64,000 nt of DNA from Centroberyx gerrardi (lineage: Eukaryota > Chordata > Actinopteri > Beryciformes > Berycidae): assembly GCF_048128805.1 (NCBI RefSeq), contig NC_136008.1, positions 15,665,572 through 15,729,571 of the forward strand, given 5' to 3'. The notes below the pieces were generated by a model. The model had not been told where the DNA came from. It ran no database searches and saw nothing but the letters and a program-made list of their open reading frames with translations. This document shows positions 48,669-60,809 of the stretch, one piece after another; positions within the stretch are counted from its first letter, which is position 1, and each line of letters begins with the position of its first letter. Position numbers and translations under genes: made by a program.

Positions 48669-50884
48669 GTGTGTGCATGTGTATGTGTGTGTGTGTGTGT
48701 GTGTGTAGAGGAAGGGATCTACAGGCATGGTGTTCTATCTAGTTTCCCACAAAGCTTCATCTAGTTGCCTGTAGGCTCACAAACGTCTCCCTCTGATTGG
48801 CTCCCTTCCCTTTCATCAAACTCATACAGGTTTGCAATCCACTATAACAGCATGTTGTCCAAGCCTCACTCATTTGGTGAATGAAGTAAAACTGAACTAC
48901 ACAAAATACATAATTAAAACATATAGCAATTGAGATATCAATCAAGAAACCTCTTAATATAGTAAAAGAAAGAGAACAATATCATAATGGCCCAATCTGA
49001 TTTATTTTATGCTCACAAAAAGAGACAGGCCGAATCTGTGTTAACAAATACGTTTCCTGACTAGTGTATGGGGAAAAAAAGCATAGGGATTTTTAATGGA
49101 ATAAAACAACAGGAGATATATAAGGCTTAGGGTTATTATAGCCTTTAGACATTGGTCATACTACTAACACTGGTCCTAAACAGTGGAGTCCTATACGTTT
49201 AGAGTCAGCTCAATGGCTGCAGCACCAAACCAACGTTGACTGACTGGCTGCCTTGTGGGCTCACTTGGATTATCCTACTTAGGTGGTGTTTTCAAACTGC
49301 GCACAATTAGCCATCACTTAATATCATATCTCAGCTGGAATGGTAGTTCACCACCTCACCTCACCTTTTATTAGCGCTGGGCCCAGCCGAGGAGTCGAGA
49401 GTAAAACATAATTAGAAAGAAAGCCAATAATCTGCAATTAACTCTATAAATTCATCCTATCACTTATAGGCTGTGTTCAGCAGATTTGATCAATAATTTT
49501 TTCGTCATTTTTGGAACAAAGTAGGCTGTACCTTTTCACACCGATGATTTATCAAACCTTTTTTCCCCCCCAAGCCTATAAGAATAACAGCAACCACTAA
49601 AGCTGGCAGACGCCTCTCTATCTGGGCAACGAAGCCGAGTTTCAACTGGTCAATACGAGGAACTCTATGAACACTTTTGGGACGAAATCAGCAATTTTGC
49701 ATACATTAACATTATAGCCCATTACCTACGGGAAATAAAGTGAATAAATACCGAGTGCTATTTGACTTGATATCTGAGGATGTTGTTCTTAACTATTATG
49801 GGTTCAACGCCCAATGAAAATATAATTCATAGCCTACACAGCCAATTAATTAAAAAAAAAATCTCATGTAGACTGAAATGAATGACTCCTGTACAGAAAT
49901 TTTAAATATAGAAAGTTTTGAAAATGACAAGGGCGCAAGGGCGCGATTCTTAATTCAAGGAGATTGTATTACATTGCGGACCAGGCTATAAACAAGCACC
50001 CTCAGCGCTGTGAGTTTTATAGGCAATAAAATTTAATTGTAGAAAGCCAACAAAGTCATAGCTTTTGGCCTGGAACTCCTAGCAGGCAATTCCCACTGCA
50101 AAACCCTTTTTCTGGGCTCATGCATGCACCGAGGCAATGAATCTCTTAAATGTCTTCTATTCTGATGATGAGGGACTAAAAACACTACAGGCCTATTAGC
50201 TCCAAATTCCTCTGCCTTAATAAAACTTTTCTCATAACCTACTACTTTACAACGACTCTCATGAAAAATTTAGACTGGGATTCCTATATAATACCATTTG
50301 TAGGCTATTTCATTTGTATTTCATTTGTGTTTTACCATGCACATATGACTAATTGTGATTTAGGCAGTTCGAGATTATAAAATGAACAGTAGCTACTAAT
50401 CATGCTAAGTTTCACGATAGGCATCATTTAGAAAAGTCCCTGTGGACTTTGTGCGTTAATTGTTATAAATAGCGTATTTTTTCCCCTTTGAATATTGAGA
50501 GAAACTATTTAGTTTAGACACAATTTATCTCTCCTATACCCAATACTCAACGTCCTCCTGTGTTTCTAATGTAAGCAAACCAATAGGCTCTCCAAACTTT
50601 CTTATTGTGAAATAAGACAATAGAGCAACTGATTACAACCAATGTAAAGTTTTATTGCAAGAAAATATTCTGCTCAGTTGTAGTCTAAATCCATATAAAA
50701 ATAAACTGTGTGATGTCCTCTCGCAGCCTAATGGAATAAACAGACCACAGGATAGTTTGCTGTTTTTTTTATTAACTTACCTTATTTGCGAGATCTATCA
50801 ATGATTCCCCCCACGCTAAAACTGACTACATAGATTAAACAGAAGGCTTTGAATAAAAACAAAAACATTTCTATTGATGAATTA

Positions 50885-52430
50885 TTAATAGCTCAAGTTT
50901 TGCAGGTCGATTGTTGTGAGGGTTTCTGAGAAAAGGTCAAAACTTTCGGTTGATAAAGGCATGGGGGGACTTAGTGAATCTGACAAACTTGGAGAGAAAG
51001 AGGAGGGTGATGAGAAAACTTGGAAATCCTGCAAAGAGACGTCCAGGCCCGGGGAATTATCATTGTCCGGGCCTATTGTCGACACGCAGATAGGAACAGT
51101 GGGTGACGGGTTTGGAAAATGTTTCAGATTTTTGTCATTGCTGTTTAAAGGCGTAACAGCCGGGCTTTGGTTATCCCCATTGTGCCCATTCTGAGACTGT
51201 TGTGAAGTTAAGGTATTTTGGTGGAAATACCTCTCCCTCTCCCTCTCCAGAAGCGTCCCGGGCGCGCTGCCGTTTGCCGCCTGCTCAAACTCGTCCTCCG
51301 GCCCGTCGTCCAGACACGCGTATTTCCCCTCGCTGTCCCGGTTCTCCTTGCAGTGGGTTTGCCTCTTGTGCTTCATCCTCCTGTTCTGAAACCACACTTT
51401 CACCTGCCTCTCCGTTAAATCCAGTAATGCCGCTATTTCCACTCGCCTCGGCCTGCACAGGTATTTGTTAAAATGAAACTCCTTTTCCAGCTCCAGCAGC
51501 TGAGTGTTGGTGTACGCCGTCCTCAGCCTGCGGGATGCCCCTCCGCCGCCGCCGCCGCTCTCTAGTATCTCTGGAGAACCTACAAAAAAATAATAAACGA
51601 ATGAGTAGAAATTTTCATTAAATTCAGAGGCTGGAGATCAAAAATAAAAATGTAACAGGCTAGTTGTGTGTGGGGTAAAAAGAGGCTCTGTAGGGTGAAA
51701 CTTGTGGCGAACAAGCAACGGGGACTGGGAAGATTTATGGGCCCCGGGCAGAATATGATGGGTCTGCGTGGACAGGACGGAGGCTGAAGATTAATGAACA
51801 TGCCAGCTGCCGGCCCGTGTAAGAATAATCTATCACTCTCCATTACTGTCAAACATTAGCACTCTTACACTGCATCACAAGTCAGCGCGTTACTTGATGA
51901 GATTAAGCATGCTTAAATCAAAATCCGTATACGGGCTCAAAGAGACGCCCACGCTGCAGAAGACAGGCCCGGGCTCCAGCTCTGCTAACAGAGGGGAATA
52001 TGTGGGGGAATCCTCAGACAATGAGGAGCCTTTGGATGGAGGTTATTAATCATCATGTCTTGCCTTGGGGGGAGAAGTAGAGTGGTGGAGAGTCAGTCGT
52101 CGTCGCAGCAGCAGCAGCAGTGTGGTTTCTCTTGATGCTTTTCTTCTCCTTCATCCATGGGTACTCCGGCGGTGAGGATGCAGCCTGCAGCGGGCTGCAG
52201 CCATTCACAGCCTGCTTTGAGCGGCTGTGGCGTGGGTGGCTGCCCGGGTTCAGGCTGGGGATGGTCTGCTCAAAGGGAGGAGGAATCAGTGTCGACGGTG
52301 AAAGCGCCGAGCTCTTGATTGATGAACTTTGAAATGCATCACCGACAGGGTTAGTGAGAGATGTCAGGCACTCAGCGAGCGACGGCTGGCTGTTGATAAA
52401 ACCACTTTCTCGCCCAAATTCGTAATTCAT
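50885..52430 (-). CDS. hoxa2b: Homeobox transcription factor Hoxa2b
   Basis: Two coding exons: 52430-52064 and 51579-50885 (stop at the low end); 353 residues. The start is MNYEF, the family's conserved N-terminus ([28 protein letters not shown]); a frame extension nine codons upstream is ignored. PBX-binding YPWM is at about 90-93. The homeodomain, about 138-197, has [17 protein letters not shown] and helix 3 [16 protein letters not shown]. The C-terminus [10 protein letters not shown] is HOXA2-type. It patterns hindbrain rhombomeres and second-arch neural crest. The exon 1 end is notable: no GT donor fits, whereas CAAG/GCAAGA at 52067-52058 gives a GC donor that joins in frame to the TTTGTAG acceptor (51586-51580) as FSPQ-GSPEI, the junction I remember from fish Hoxa2b. 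Exon 2 encodes a Gly-rich linker just before the homeodomain. Candidate regulatory sites lie in the intron and just upstream. Confidence 0.96.
51731..51851. promoter_or_regulatory. Candidate rhombomere-4 type HOX/PBX + MEIS module in the hoxa2b intron
   Basis: Three HOX/PBX-like sequences on the + strand, AGATTTATGG (51731-51740), TGATGGGTCT (51756-51765) and AGATTAATGA (51788-51797), are followed by a PREP/MEIS core CTGTCA (51846-51851). In tetrapods an r4 enhancer with several HOX/PBX sites and a PREP/MEIS site lies in the Hoxa2 intron; equivalence here is inferred from location and motif content. Confidence 0.45.
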
Positions 52431-52665
52431 CTCCTCCTTCTTTTCTTGAAAATTCACTGATTACAGGGTAATTTAGAGGGGTCTGAAATAATCAAAAATA
52501 TTAAGCAATTTCTGCTAAACTGGATATAGTCGTATGGAGACCTCTATGCCATAAACTATTGCTTTCATGAGGACATGGTTGGAATCAGACCGTGTTGCTT
52601 GTCACATGATTGCATCTGCCCAATGACAATTTGGGGTTTTTATCAAAAGAAGCCACTGTCCTCTG

Positions 52666-52675
52666 TGATTGATCG
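52666..52675 (+). promoter_or_regulatory. HOX/PBX bipartite site upstream of hoxa2b
   Basis: TGATTGATCG, one base from the AGATTGATCG site of the paralogous Hoxb2 r4 enhancer (from memory). It lies about 240 bases upstream of the hoxa2b ATG, in a block containing other ATGATTGCAT- and TATCAAAAG-like motifs. Confidence 0.4.
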
Positions 52676-52832
52676 AGAAAGTCGGAGGGGTAACGCCTCA
52701 TTCTGGGGGTAGGGGTTGCTTTATTTACACATTTTTTGGGGTCAGTTTGTTCACTACTGCCCCCCTAAAATGCAGCCCGTGTTAAGAGCCGTGCCCTATG
52801 CGCGTCCACGCAGTCGGCAGCGCGTTTGAGGC

Positions 52833-52858
52833 CGTGTGTGTGTGTGTATGTGTGTGTG

Positions 52859-52898
<40 letters not shown>
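52833..52898. repeat. (TG)n microsatellite in the Hox cluster
   Basis: Interrupted TG repeats (TATG and TAGG breaks), about 400 bases upstream of the hoxa2b ATG. Confidence 0.95.
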
Positions 52899-52901
<3 letters not shown>

Positions 52902-53117
52902 CTGCCTCGTGCATTTATTCGAAGCATGACACCCCACAAATCACTTCAGCAGCCACATTTATGTCTCATAATGCAACGACGCCCACAGTCGTTATCAGCG
53001 CCAACACGTTAATCTTGAGACTTCTTGAAAGCCTGAGAGCAAAGCTGCAGCAGACATCCAACACTCTCAAACAGAGCAGAGCAGAGCAGAGCCTCTGTCC
53101 ACCCCTCCCCCTAACAC

Positions 53118-53119
<2 letters not shown>

Positions 53120-53190
<71 letters not shown>
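53120..53190. repeat. (GA)n microsatellite in the Hox cluster
   Basis: About 35 uninterrupted GA units upstream of hoxa2b. Confidence 0.97.
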
Positions 53191-53195
<5 letters not shown>

Positions 53196-55411
53196 TTAGT
53201 TTTCAATAGATTTCAATCTGATACGTTCATTAGATTTTGGCACAATTCGATCCCATACTTTACACTATAGCCTCTATGGGCAAAACCGTTTATTAGCCAA
53301 TACCTGTTATAATTTTACACCTATTGAAGCCTATAATGTAGGTTATATCCTATTGGGAAAAAAAGGTAAATGCCTCTTTGTGCCCTCTGAAGTCTAACCT
53401 ATAGGTTTTTGCTTGACATTTTTTATATTTAACAAGCGTTTGTCATCATAACATAACCTCCACATTTTATAGCTTATTTCTAGCTTCCTATTACAGCTTC
53501 TATTTCATTTATTTTATTTAGGGATAAATGTTCACCTGGCTGTCATACATGTCAGCAGTGTTGGTTATTATGCCAACATAGCAGGAATTAGAGATGATTT
53601 GGCACTGTATGGTCCTATAAGCAGAGAAAAGGTGGGGATCTCGGGCTGTTTATGGCTCAGACTCTAAACAAAGAGCCCTGGTAGCCTGTGTGTGATCAAT
53701 CTTTCTCGCCAAAAGGTCTGACAGCTCCGTGCCCTAAGAACACATTTAAACCATCTAACACTCACTTAGATCATATATGGCCAGGAAGAGGACAACCACT
53801 CGCTACTTTGGGCTGTAGAAGACATTTTCATCTTAGACATTTCTTTCAGGAATTTTCTCAAAGGCACGGACGACAAGCCCCGGCCATTTCGCAGTAAGCT
53901 GTTTGTTTACTGTCTTGACAATAAATCAGCAATCCACGTAAGACGACAATCTGCCACTTTTTCGTTTGCAAAAAAAAAAGGACAATACTGGCGCAGAAAA
54001 GAGCACAAAAAAGAGGAATGGACTTGGTTAGTGGTGTAGAAACGAATGGATCCGCTTTTGCGTAGGATCAGTTGTTTGCTGAGGTGAGTGGGTGTTGGCA
54101 TTCAGCTAAAAATCCCATTCACCCCCATACCTTTCTCTGTCAGCTATCAGATGGTAAAGTCCTTCTCTGGCCTGTTCAGGTTTTAAAATAATTCATCTTT
54201 ATTTGTTTGTAGTATATATTTGATTTAGCTGCATATAATAGGCTAGCATATTTTAACGAATACATATTTATAAGAGATGCAGCCTGAATGAAACAGACAT
54301 TGATCTTGTAACTGAACAAATATAGGCTACTCTAGGTTATAATGATATAACATAATTGAAAGATAAATAATGTCAATTGTGAAGTCATCATTAGGGTTCA
54401 CAAATGATTCTGCTTTTAGCCGTATTTCTCCACTGTGCAGTAACCTACAGTAGCTATGGGTTATTGTCTAGCATGTATACAGCTAAAACCTTGTAACTTG
54501 TTTTTTATTTCTTCTCGTAATAAATAAAAAAAACCTGAAAAATAAAATATAGGCTCTGCAGTATTCACCTGGTTAGAGTGTATAGATTTAAATAGACACA
54601 GGTGTAGAAACAGGCCAATGTTACAAAGAGAACAAAGAACCGTCTCAAAACAAAAAAAATCTAACCTATTAGATTTACCAGAGCCTAAATACTCCTATAG
54701 ACTTAAAAAAAAAAAAAAAAAACATTGAACATTATATATATAGACAGATTTGATTTATTTCTGCTGGTATAGTTCCCAGCTGTAGACATAGGAAGATCTT
54801 TTTCTCATTTGGTTGAACGAATGAAGACAGAAGTCGGTGCTGTGTGTGTTTGGATGAGTTTGGCTGAGGAGAACCAGCCACGTTTACCGTCTGTTCCTGA
54901 AGCGACAAGACATCTGGGAAGCAAGCAGGCAAAACAGACTCATGATGACTTGTTTAGAAAAAGATTTAATTCATCGTGTTAGGCTATTGTGCAGTGGAAT
55001 TATTTTCTTTAATGTGTGTAAGTGTGATGCAACTGATTAAGACTGAAAATAAATTACAATAAATACAATAATGAACAATTACCGAGTGTGCATCTTTTTT
55101 TTACATCTTTCAATCTGAAGATGATGTATAGTTTTGATTTTCTTATAACACAATGCCACATTTATAACACATTTATAACATATAGGCTACACCTAATGTA
55201 TATGTAATATTTTGAAATTATATTTGCTGAAATGATCATGTGTAAATGTGAAAATGGTCAGGCCGTTTGAAAGTTTTTATTGCATCTCGTTTCCGTCATT
55301 ACTTCTGCTTTACAGATCATATTCCAGCTGAAAAGACGGATATGTTCCAGCTGACCCGCATATTAGCTGTTTCCCCGCTCCCACTGGAAAACACATTTAG
55401 CATCAAGCTGC

Positions 55412-55451
<40 letters not shown>

Positions 55452-56213
55452 TGAGTGTGTGAGTGTGTGACCTAAAAAGCAGTGTTCACGATGGGATTTT
55501 CATTAGAATTTTATTTATTGAACCCTCTGGATTCATGCTAAGATTTTAGAGATACTTCAATCCATGCATTACAGGCCTGCACTCTAAATTGTTATGCATG
55601 TTGACATTTGCTGAAGTATCATGATGACTTGAAAACAAACTGATATGGTAATAATGGTTCAGTTGGATTCCGGGCCTATTTGGCCACGCAGGAAATCAAG
55701 AAATGTGAGGGATTATTCAAGGAATGTTTGGGGCTATAGCAACAGAATAAAGGAACATATGGACAACCTATTAAGGAATAAATCTCCTCATATTGATGGC
55801 AAAATCACAACCCATGTTATAGCCACATTGACCATGTTTAAATATGGCTGCCAGTATAGTCCCATAGAAGAGATGCCCCCCTACCTACACAGCTCACCTT
55901 GTTTTCCAAATAAAATCCCACCAATAAGAGAATCTGTCCATCATTTTGACTCAAGTGTGCACTTGTCCACTCCTAAATGCGATTTCAAAGGCAAATAAAT
56001 TTGTATGCTCATGGTTTCAGGTAAAGGTTTTGGAGCAAATGAGTGTTAGCCAGACTGATCATGTACTTCAAGTTGATGTGAGGGGGGAAAAAACAGGAGA
56101 CAATGCAGGGAAATGTGTGGGGGATGGGAAGAGGCTGCTTCCAGCTCTCCAGGGCTACAATAAACTAGAAATTTATATGAATAAAGAAAACTCAGATGTG
56201 CTGAAGAGACAAG

Positions 56214-56271
<58 letters not shown>

Positions 56272-56613
56272 TGGACGTGTGTATTAATCTAAGGTGTCAT
56301 CGGCTTGGCTCATCAGGAAGGTAAATTATTTTGAAGAAAGAATATACACAAATATATAAATGTTTACCTAGTAACACAACACAGAATCAACCTCTCTCTC
56401 TGCACTTTGGGATTCACTTTCAATAGAACAAACTACTGAAGGTGAGGATGAATGGATGAAATAGACTCCCAGGTGCTCATGACTGGTGACTGTCACTCAC
56501 TATTGAAAAGTGTGAATAGCAATCATGCTTAATGTCCTTGCAATTTTCCCAAAAAGGATGAAAAAAGAGACTTAACTGAGCTGCATGTGCATGACCTTTG
56601 GGGGGAAGGAGGG

Positions 56614-56652
<39 letters not shown>

Positions 56653-56907
56653 TGGTGGTGGTGGAGGGGTAGGTTTGGGGTATCTCTCACTTTTTAGAAC
56701 CGCAAGTTCATAGCTCAACTGGGACTCAAGGGGGTTCAATCCACTTCCTGGAAAACGGGAGGTGGCTACATGCCACTGCAAATGTGCGTGTGTGTGCACG
56801 TGTGTGTGTCTGTGTGAGCATGTGCATGTGTTTGTGTATGAGTGTGTAACTCACTTTGTTATTATGATTTGTTCTCCTCAGTCATGGTCAATGGGGCCTC
56901 TGGGCCC

Positions 56908-56910
<3 letters not shown>

Positions 56911-56977
<67 letters not shown>
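56911..56977. repeat. (GT)n microsatellite in the Hox cluster
   Basis: About 33 uninterrupted GT units followed by (GA)5; the longest dinucleotide block in the hoxa2b-hoxa9b interval. Confidence 0.97.
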
Positions 56978-56989
<12 letters not shown>

Positions 56990-57459
56990 TATGTATTGGA
57001 ACATGCATGTATGTGAGCACGCTTTGTATGTAGCTGCATGTGTGTTTGTGTGATTACATGTTTTCACCAGAGATGCGGTTTTGTTTTTCACTACTATTTG
57101 AAAGCACATGAGGTACAGTAGTATGAGCAGAAGGTTTCGGTCTCCCACTGTTATCATCCCATCACTTGATATATCATTTTGTGCTGTTCTCAGATAGGGC
57201 AATAAAAAGTGTAAGAACCCCTGGCCAAACAGAATCCCTCTTTAATTAAATAAAGGTCTTTAAAAGGTAATTTAAGCTATAAATGACCATAAAATGCAAC
57301 ATAACATGCAGCAGTAATAGGCATTTTATGACGAAAATGATACAACTGGCGCAGGCCTGTATGAATAGGGAGTGGCCTCGCCGGGTAATAGTACGCCCCG
57401 ATGCATTCAGCCCGTGTGGAGTGAAAAGACTTTAACATTGTTCCTCAGATGAGCCGCTG

Positions 57460-57473
57460 CCTCCACCTGCTGG
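57460..57473 (-). promoter_or_regulatory. CTCF-like motif inside the Hox cluster
   Basis: Minus strand CCAGCAGGTGGAGG matches CCASYAGRKGGCRS at 13 of 14 positions. In mammals several CTCF sites separate anterior from posterior HOXA genes; this one lies between hoxa2b and hoxa9b. Confidence 0.4.
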
Positions 57474-59488
57474 CTGCCAGACAACAGCAGCACCGACTGG
57501 ACTCCACATTAAAGATTAAACACATGAACACTATCATCAGGACAGATATAACTAGTCCTGTTTTAAGTTTTTTGAGTTTTAGGTTTTTAGATTGTTAGCT
57601 ATACTTTTTTTTTGTATTATTATTATTTTTTTTATTGTCGTTTTCTAATTGCTCACTTTAACAGAATGGTGCGTTTACTTGGAAACTATTTCCACTATGT
57701 GAAACATGAAGTGTGTGTCTGCTGACTGTCTGCTGGCTGGCTGAAGACTGTTCTCCACTGGTCTCTAGTGCGACAAAACAACAAACGGATGTTTCAGCTC
57801 CGAGACAGTCTAATTGTTGGTGGACAGTTGTAAAGTAATTAAAAGAAGAAAAAAAACAGACTGCATGACAGGCTTCGAGTTTTATGGAGCTTTCCTGGAT
57901 TTAGACCTTTCAAGACAGACCCATCTGCACACCCCCCACCCCCCACCCCCCCCCCCTCTCTCTCTCTCTCTCTGTCTGTCTGTCTGTCTCTGTGTTAAGC
58001 CATAGATTTTTGTTTTAGGACCATCTTGCAGCAATATCACATATTTGACTGTTTGCCCAAGCCTCATTAGGAATGTTGGGCAACTGCTGTCACTTTCTTT
58101 CAGCCCTGAACATCCACGATGCCTCCGCGTGCTTTGCTCTCTTCACACCTTATAAACAGTTAAAGCTGTGATTGTGCTTTATTGCAGCGTGGCATCCAAT
58201 CTGCTTTGAAGGGCTTTGAAAGGGCTTGGCTTGGCCTGGAAGGCATTTATTATTCATGTTGTGATCCAGACTTTAATGCAATGCAAAATGCCAGTGTTAA
58301 TTATTTGACTGTAATTTTTTTATTTTTTATTTTCTTTTACATTGTTTTCATTTGCTCTTTCTTTTATGACTTTGGCTGTATTTTGACTTGCAACATCTTT
58401 GTATGCTGTTGGTCTGAAATGTTTTATTTTTTTTCACGATGCTGCTCTCTTGGCCAGGTCTCCTGAAAAGGAATTTCTTAATCTGAATGATAGTGGTGGT
58501 TAAATAATGGTAAAATAAAAATGACAATAAAAATAACATGCTTTAAAACTTTATGTCTGGTATTTTGTTCACTTACAGGCAGCTACGAATCTCCAAAGGG
58601 AAAACGTTATTGGCTATCGCCCTCATCTCCACAGTTAGTATTTTAAAAGATAAATACAACTGCAAATGGGAGGCAAAGGCCTTTCTATAAGAAAATAGTT
58701 GGACTGGACTTTTAAGGTTTTCGTTTGTGACTGATTTGGGTTATCTGTGCCATAAAGCCCAATGGTTACAAACCAGGATTTCAGAATAGAAAGTAAAAGT
58801 ATAATCTGTTTCTGTAATGTGTACAAGTTTTACAATCCATTGCATTTTTTATGACAAAAGTAAAAGTGATCCTTTTAAACTTCCCAACTCTTTTTTAGGT
58901 TAAACTGTGCAATAAATTAAATAAGTAATAGCAGCCTACAGCTATAGTAGTATTTCATATTTTGTGTAATGTATATCTTCATGTTGTAAATATATTAAAT
59001 AGTATCCTAGGCTAATTATTTGAAATAATGAATATCACCTCGGAGATGTCGTGTGCTATACAAACTACTCTTTATTTTAGATAAGACCAGGTACGACGAG
59101 GTATTTTAAGTGTGCACAGTGTTGTCCTATTTTCACAAATGCATCAAAACTTAACGATAACAAAAACAACAACATCGAAATTGCAAAAACAATAACAATA
59201 ACTTAATCTTATGCAAATAGGTAGTTGAAAGACATTCAGGTAGTCAAGGATAATTTCATGCAAGGAACAAATGGCCTAGTTAACTATTTCTGTGCGCCAA
59301 ATACAACACATCTAAATTCTGATAAGATACTGAATGTCCTCTCACAAACATGAAACACTGAACATCATAGAAAACGATCCAGCAGTTTTTTTTTTATAAC
59401 AACACAAGCTATACAACAACATGTGTAACAGGTCAGGAATATTAAGGACAGAAACCCCAGGCTCAACTCCACCATCAGTCCAAAATAA

Positions 59489-60809
59489 TTAATTGTCTCT
59501 CCGCCGGTCTTTGTTTCCTTTCTTCATCTTCATCCTGCGGTTCTGAAACCAGATTTTGACCTGTCTCTCGGTCAAATTCAGGACTCTTGCTACTTCGTAT
59601 CTACGGTCCCGGGGGAGGTACATATTAAACAGAAACTCCTTTTCCAGTTCGAGGATTTGGTGCTTTGAGTACGGGCAACGCTTTTTTCTGGTGGATTTTG
59701 CGTGAAGCCAGTTGGATGATGGGTTATCTGGAAATAGGGGGTCAAAACCATGAGACAAGAGAGTTCAGCATTGCTCTCAGTATATGACTCACAACAGAAC
59801 TAGCCTACTGCAATTTATTATCCAATTTGGGAAGGACATGCCATTGTAAGATAATACAGTCAGATCAGGACTATGTTGGCTCAGAAGTGAGTTCTTCAAA
59901 TCATCTTGAAGTGAAGCAGCCTTGAAAAAGTGTATATTTTTACTGAAAGCTATAACATGAGGCTGTCTGGCCTTGACAATAGCAAAATCCGAGCCTAACC
60001 CTGTTCAAAATAGTGTGCAGCTACACAGTGGAGTGCACCCACCACCCTGCAGAATGTGGATCTTATTTTCCAACAGATCAACTCACTGACCGACAGATTT
60101 TATCCACTGTATATACTCTCATCATAAGATATTTGCTAAAATGATGGATAATATTTTAGGGCCATTCTCGACTAAATTGGGCCTGTGACATCCGACATGA
60201 ATCCTCCATCTCTTATAACGCCCTCACCTACACTAAAATGAGAGTCTGCCATAATAATGACCACAATAAGATCAAAATGCATCACTTACTTGCATCTATT
60301 TCCCTCTTTTCTTCAGCTGGCGGGCTCTGCTCGACGGGTTTAGACGTGGATGTCGTCGTATCGCACGCAATCTCCGTGAGGGACGCTCCGTTTTCAATGT
60401 CAGACAAAAGAGGTGTGTGCGTCTCCAAAGTTGTACATTCAGCGCTCCCAATCACAGGCTCGGATTTGATATCATAATGCATGGTTGTGGACGGTAATCC
60501 CGTTAAACACAAGGACGCAGAAACTGGGTCCAACGCCCAGGAGCGCGTAAACATTCCATCGGTGTCTCCGGTCGTGTAATGGTGATGTATATAGGTTGGA
60601 GTTGCTGTGCTTGGAGGATGGGCCGAGATGGGACTCCAAGATCCACCAAAAATAGAGGATTTCGCCTGCAAAGGGCAAGACTCTTGTCCGCCATATTCAG
60701 TCAGCATCGCCTGCTCCACCCCTGCAGCTGATGAGTACCTCGGTGCCAGATCTTCCTGCTCGGGAAGAACACGCGAGTCAACATAATAACTTGTTCCCAA
60801 CGTCGACAT
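59489..60809 (-). CDS. hoxa9b: Homeobox transcription factor Hoxa9b
   Basis: Two coding exons: 60809-60290 and 59727-59489 (TAA 59489-59491); 252 residues. The start is [12 protein letters not shown], the conserved HOXA9-type N-terminus; eleven upstream in-frame codons are ignored. Exon 1 ends at a GTAAGT donor (GCAA/GTAAGT) and exon 2 starts after TTTCCAG, giving [14 protein letters not shown] at the junction, which contains the PBX-contact Trp. The homeodomain, about 186-245, has [38 protein letters not shown] and [16 protein letters not shown]: AbdB class, paralogue group 9. A Pro replaces the usual Thr in MYLTRDRR and Ser the usual Thr in PYTKHQ. It acts in posterior axial and fin patterning. 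The intron is 562 bases, and miR-196 lies 1.3 kb upstream on the same strand. Confidence 0.96.

Larger units (their letters stand above)
47140..50884. other. Gene-free interval between skap2 and hoxa2b (site of the missing hoxa1b)
   Basis: No hoxa1 coding sequence or homeobox remnant is visible. The stretch contains a (TG)n tract at about 48673-48705, the DR5/DR1 pair (48596-48668) and AT-rich unique DNA. Minus-strand AATAAA signals for hoxa2b lie at 50768-50773 and 50651-50656. Confidence 0.55.
52431..59488. other. hoxa2b-hoxa9b interval (missing hoxa3b-hoxa7b), microsatellite-rich
   Basis: No homeobox helix-3 (WFQNRR) sequence, YPWM exon or miR-10 sequence is visible, so hoxa3-a7 seem fully erased. 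Microsatellites: (TG)n 52833-52898, (GA)n 53120-53190, (TG)n 55413-55470, 56215-56268, 56617-56651, 56911-56977, C/CT-rich 57932-57990. Between them are high-complexity stretches that could be conserved non-coding elements (53640-53900, 55640-55900, 58140-58270). A CTCF-like motif is at 57460-57473. Confidence 0.6.

Noticed and set aside
51202-51471. Plus-strand frames opposite the hoxa2b homeobox exon
   Set aside because: Antisense shadow of a GC-rich coding exon.
52431-52457. Upstream in-frame ATG giving a nine-residue extension of Hoxa2b
   Set aside because: HOXA2 proteins begin at MNYEF; the extension is not part of the family and the downstream ATG is the conserved one.
52431-59488. Search for hoxa3-a7 pseudogenes and miR-10
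   Set aside because: No WFQNRR-type helix 3, YPWM or miR-10 sequence was found on either strand by eye.
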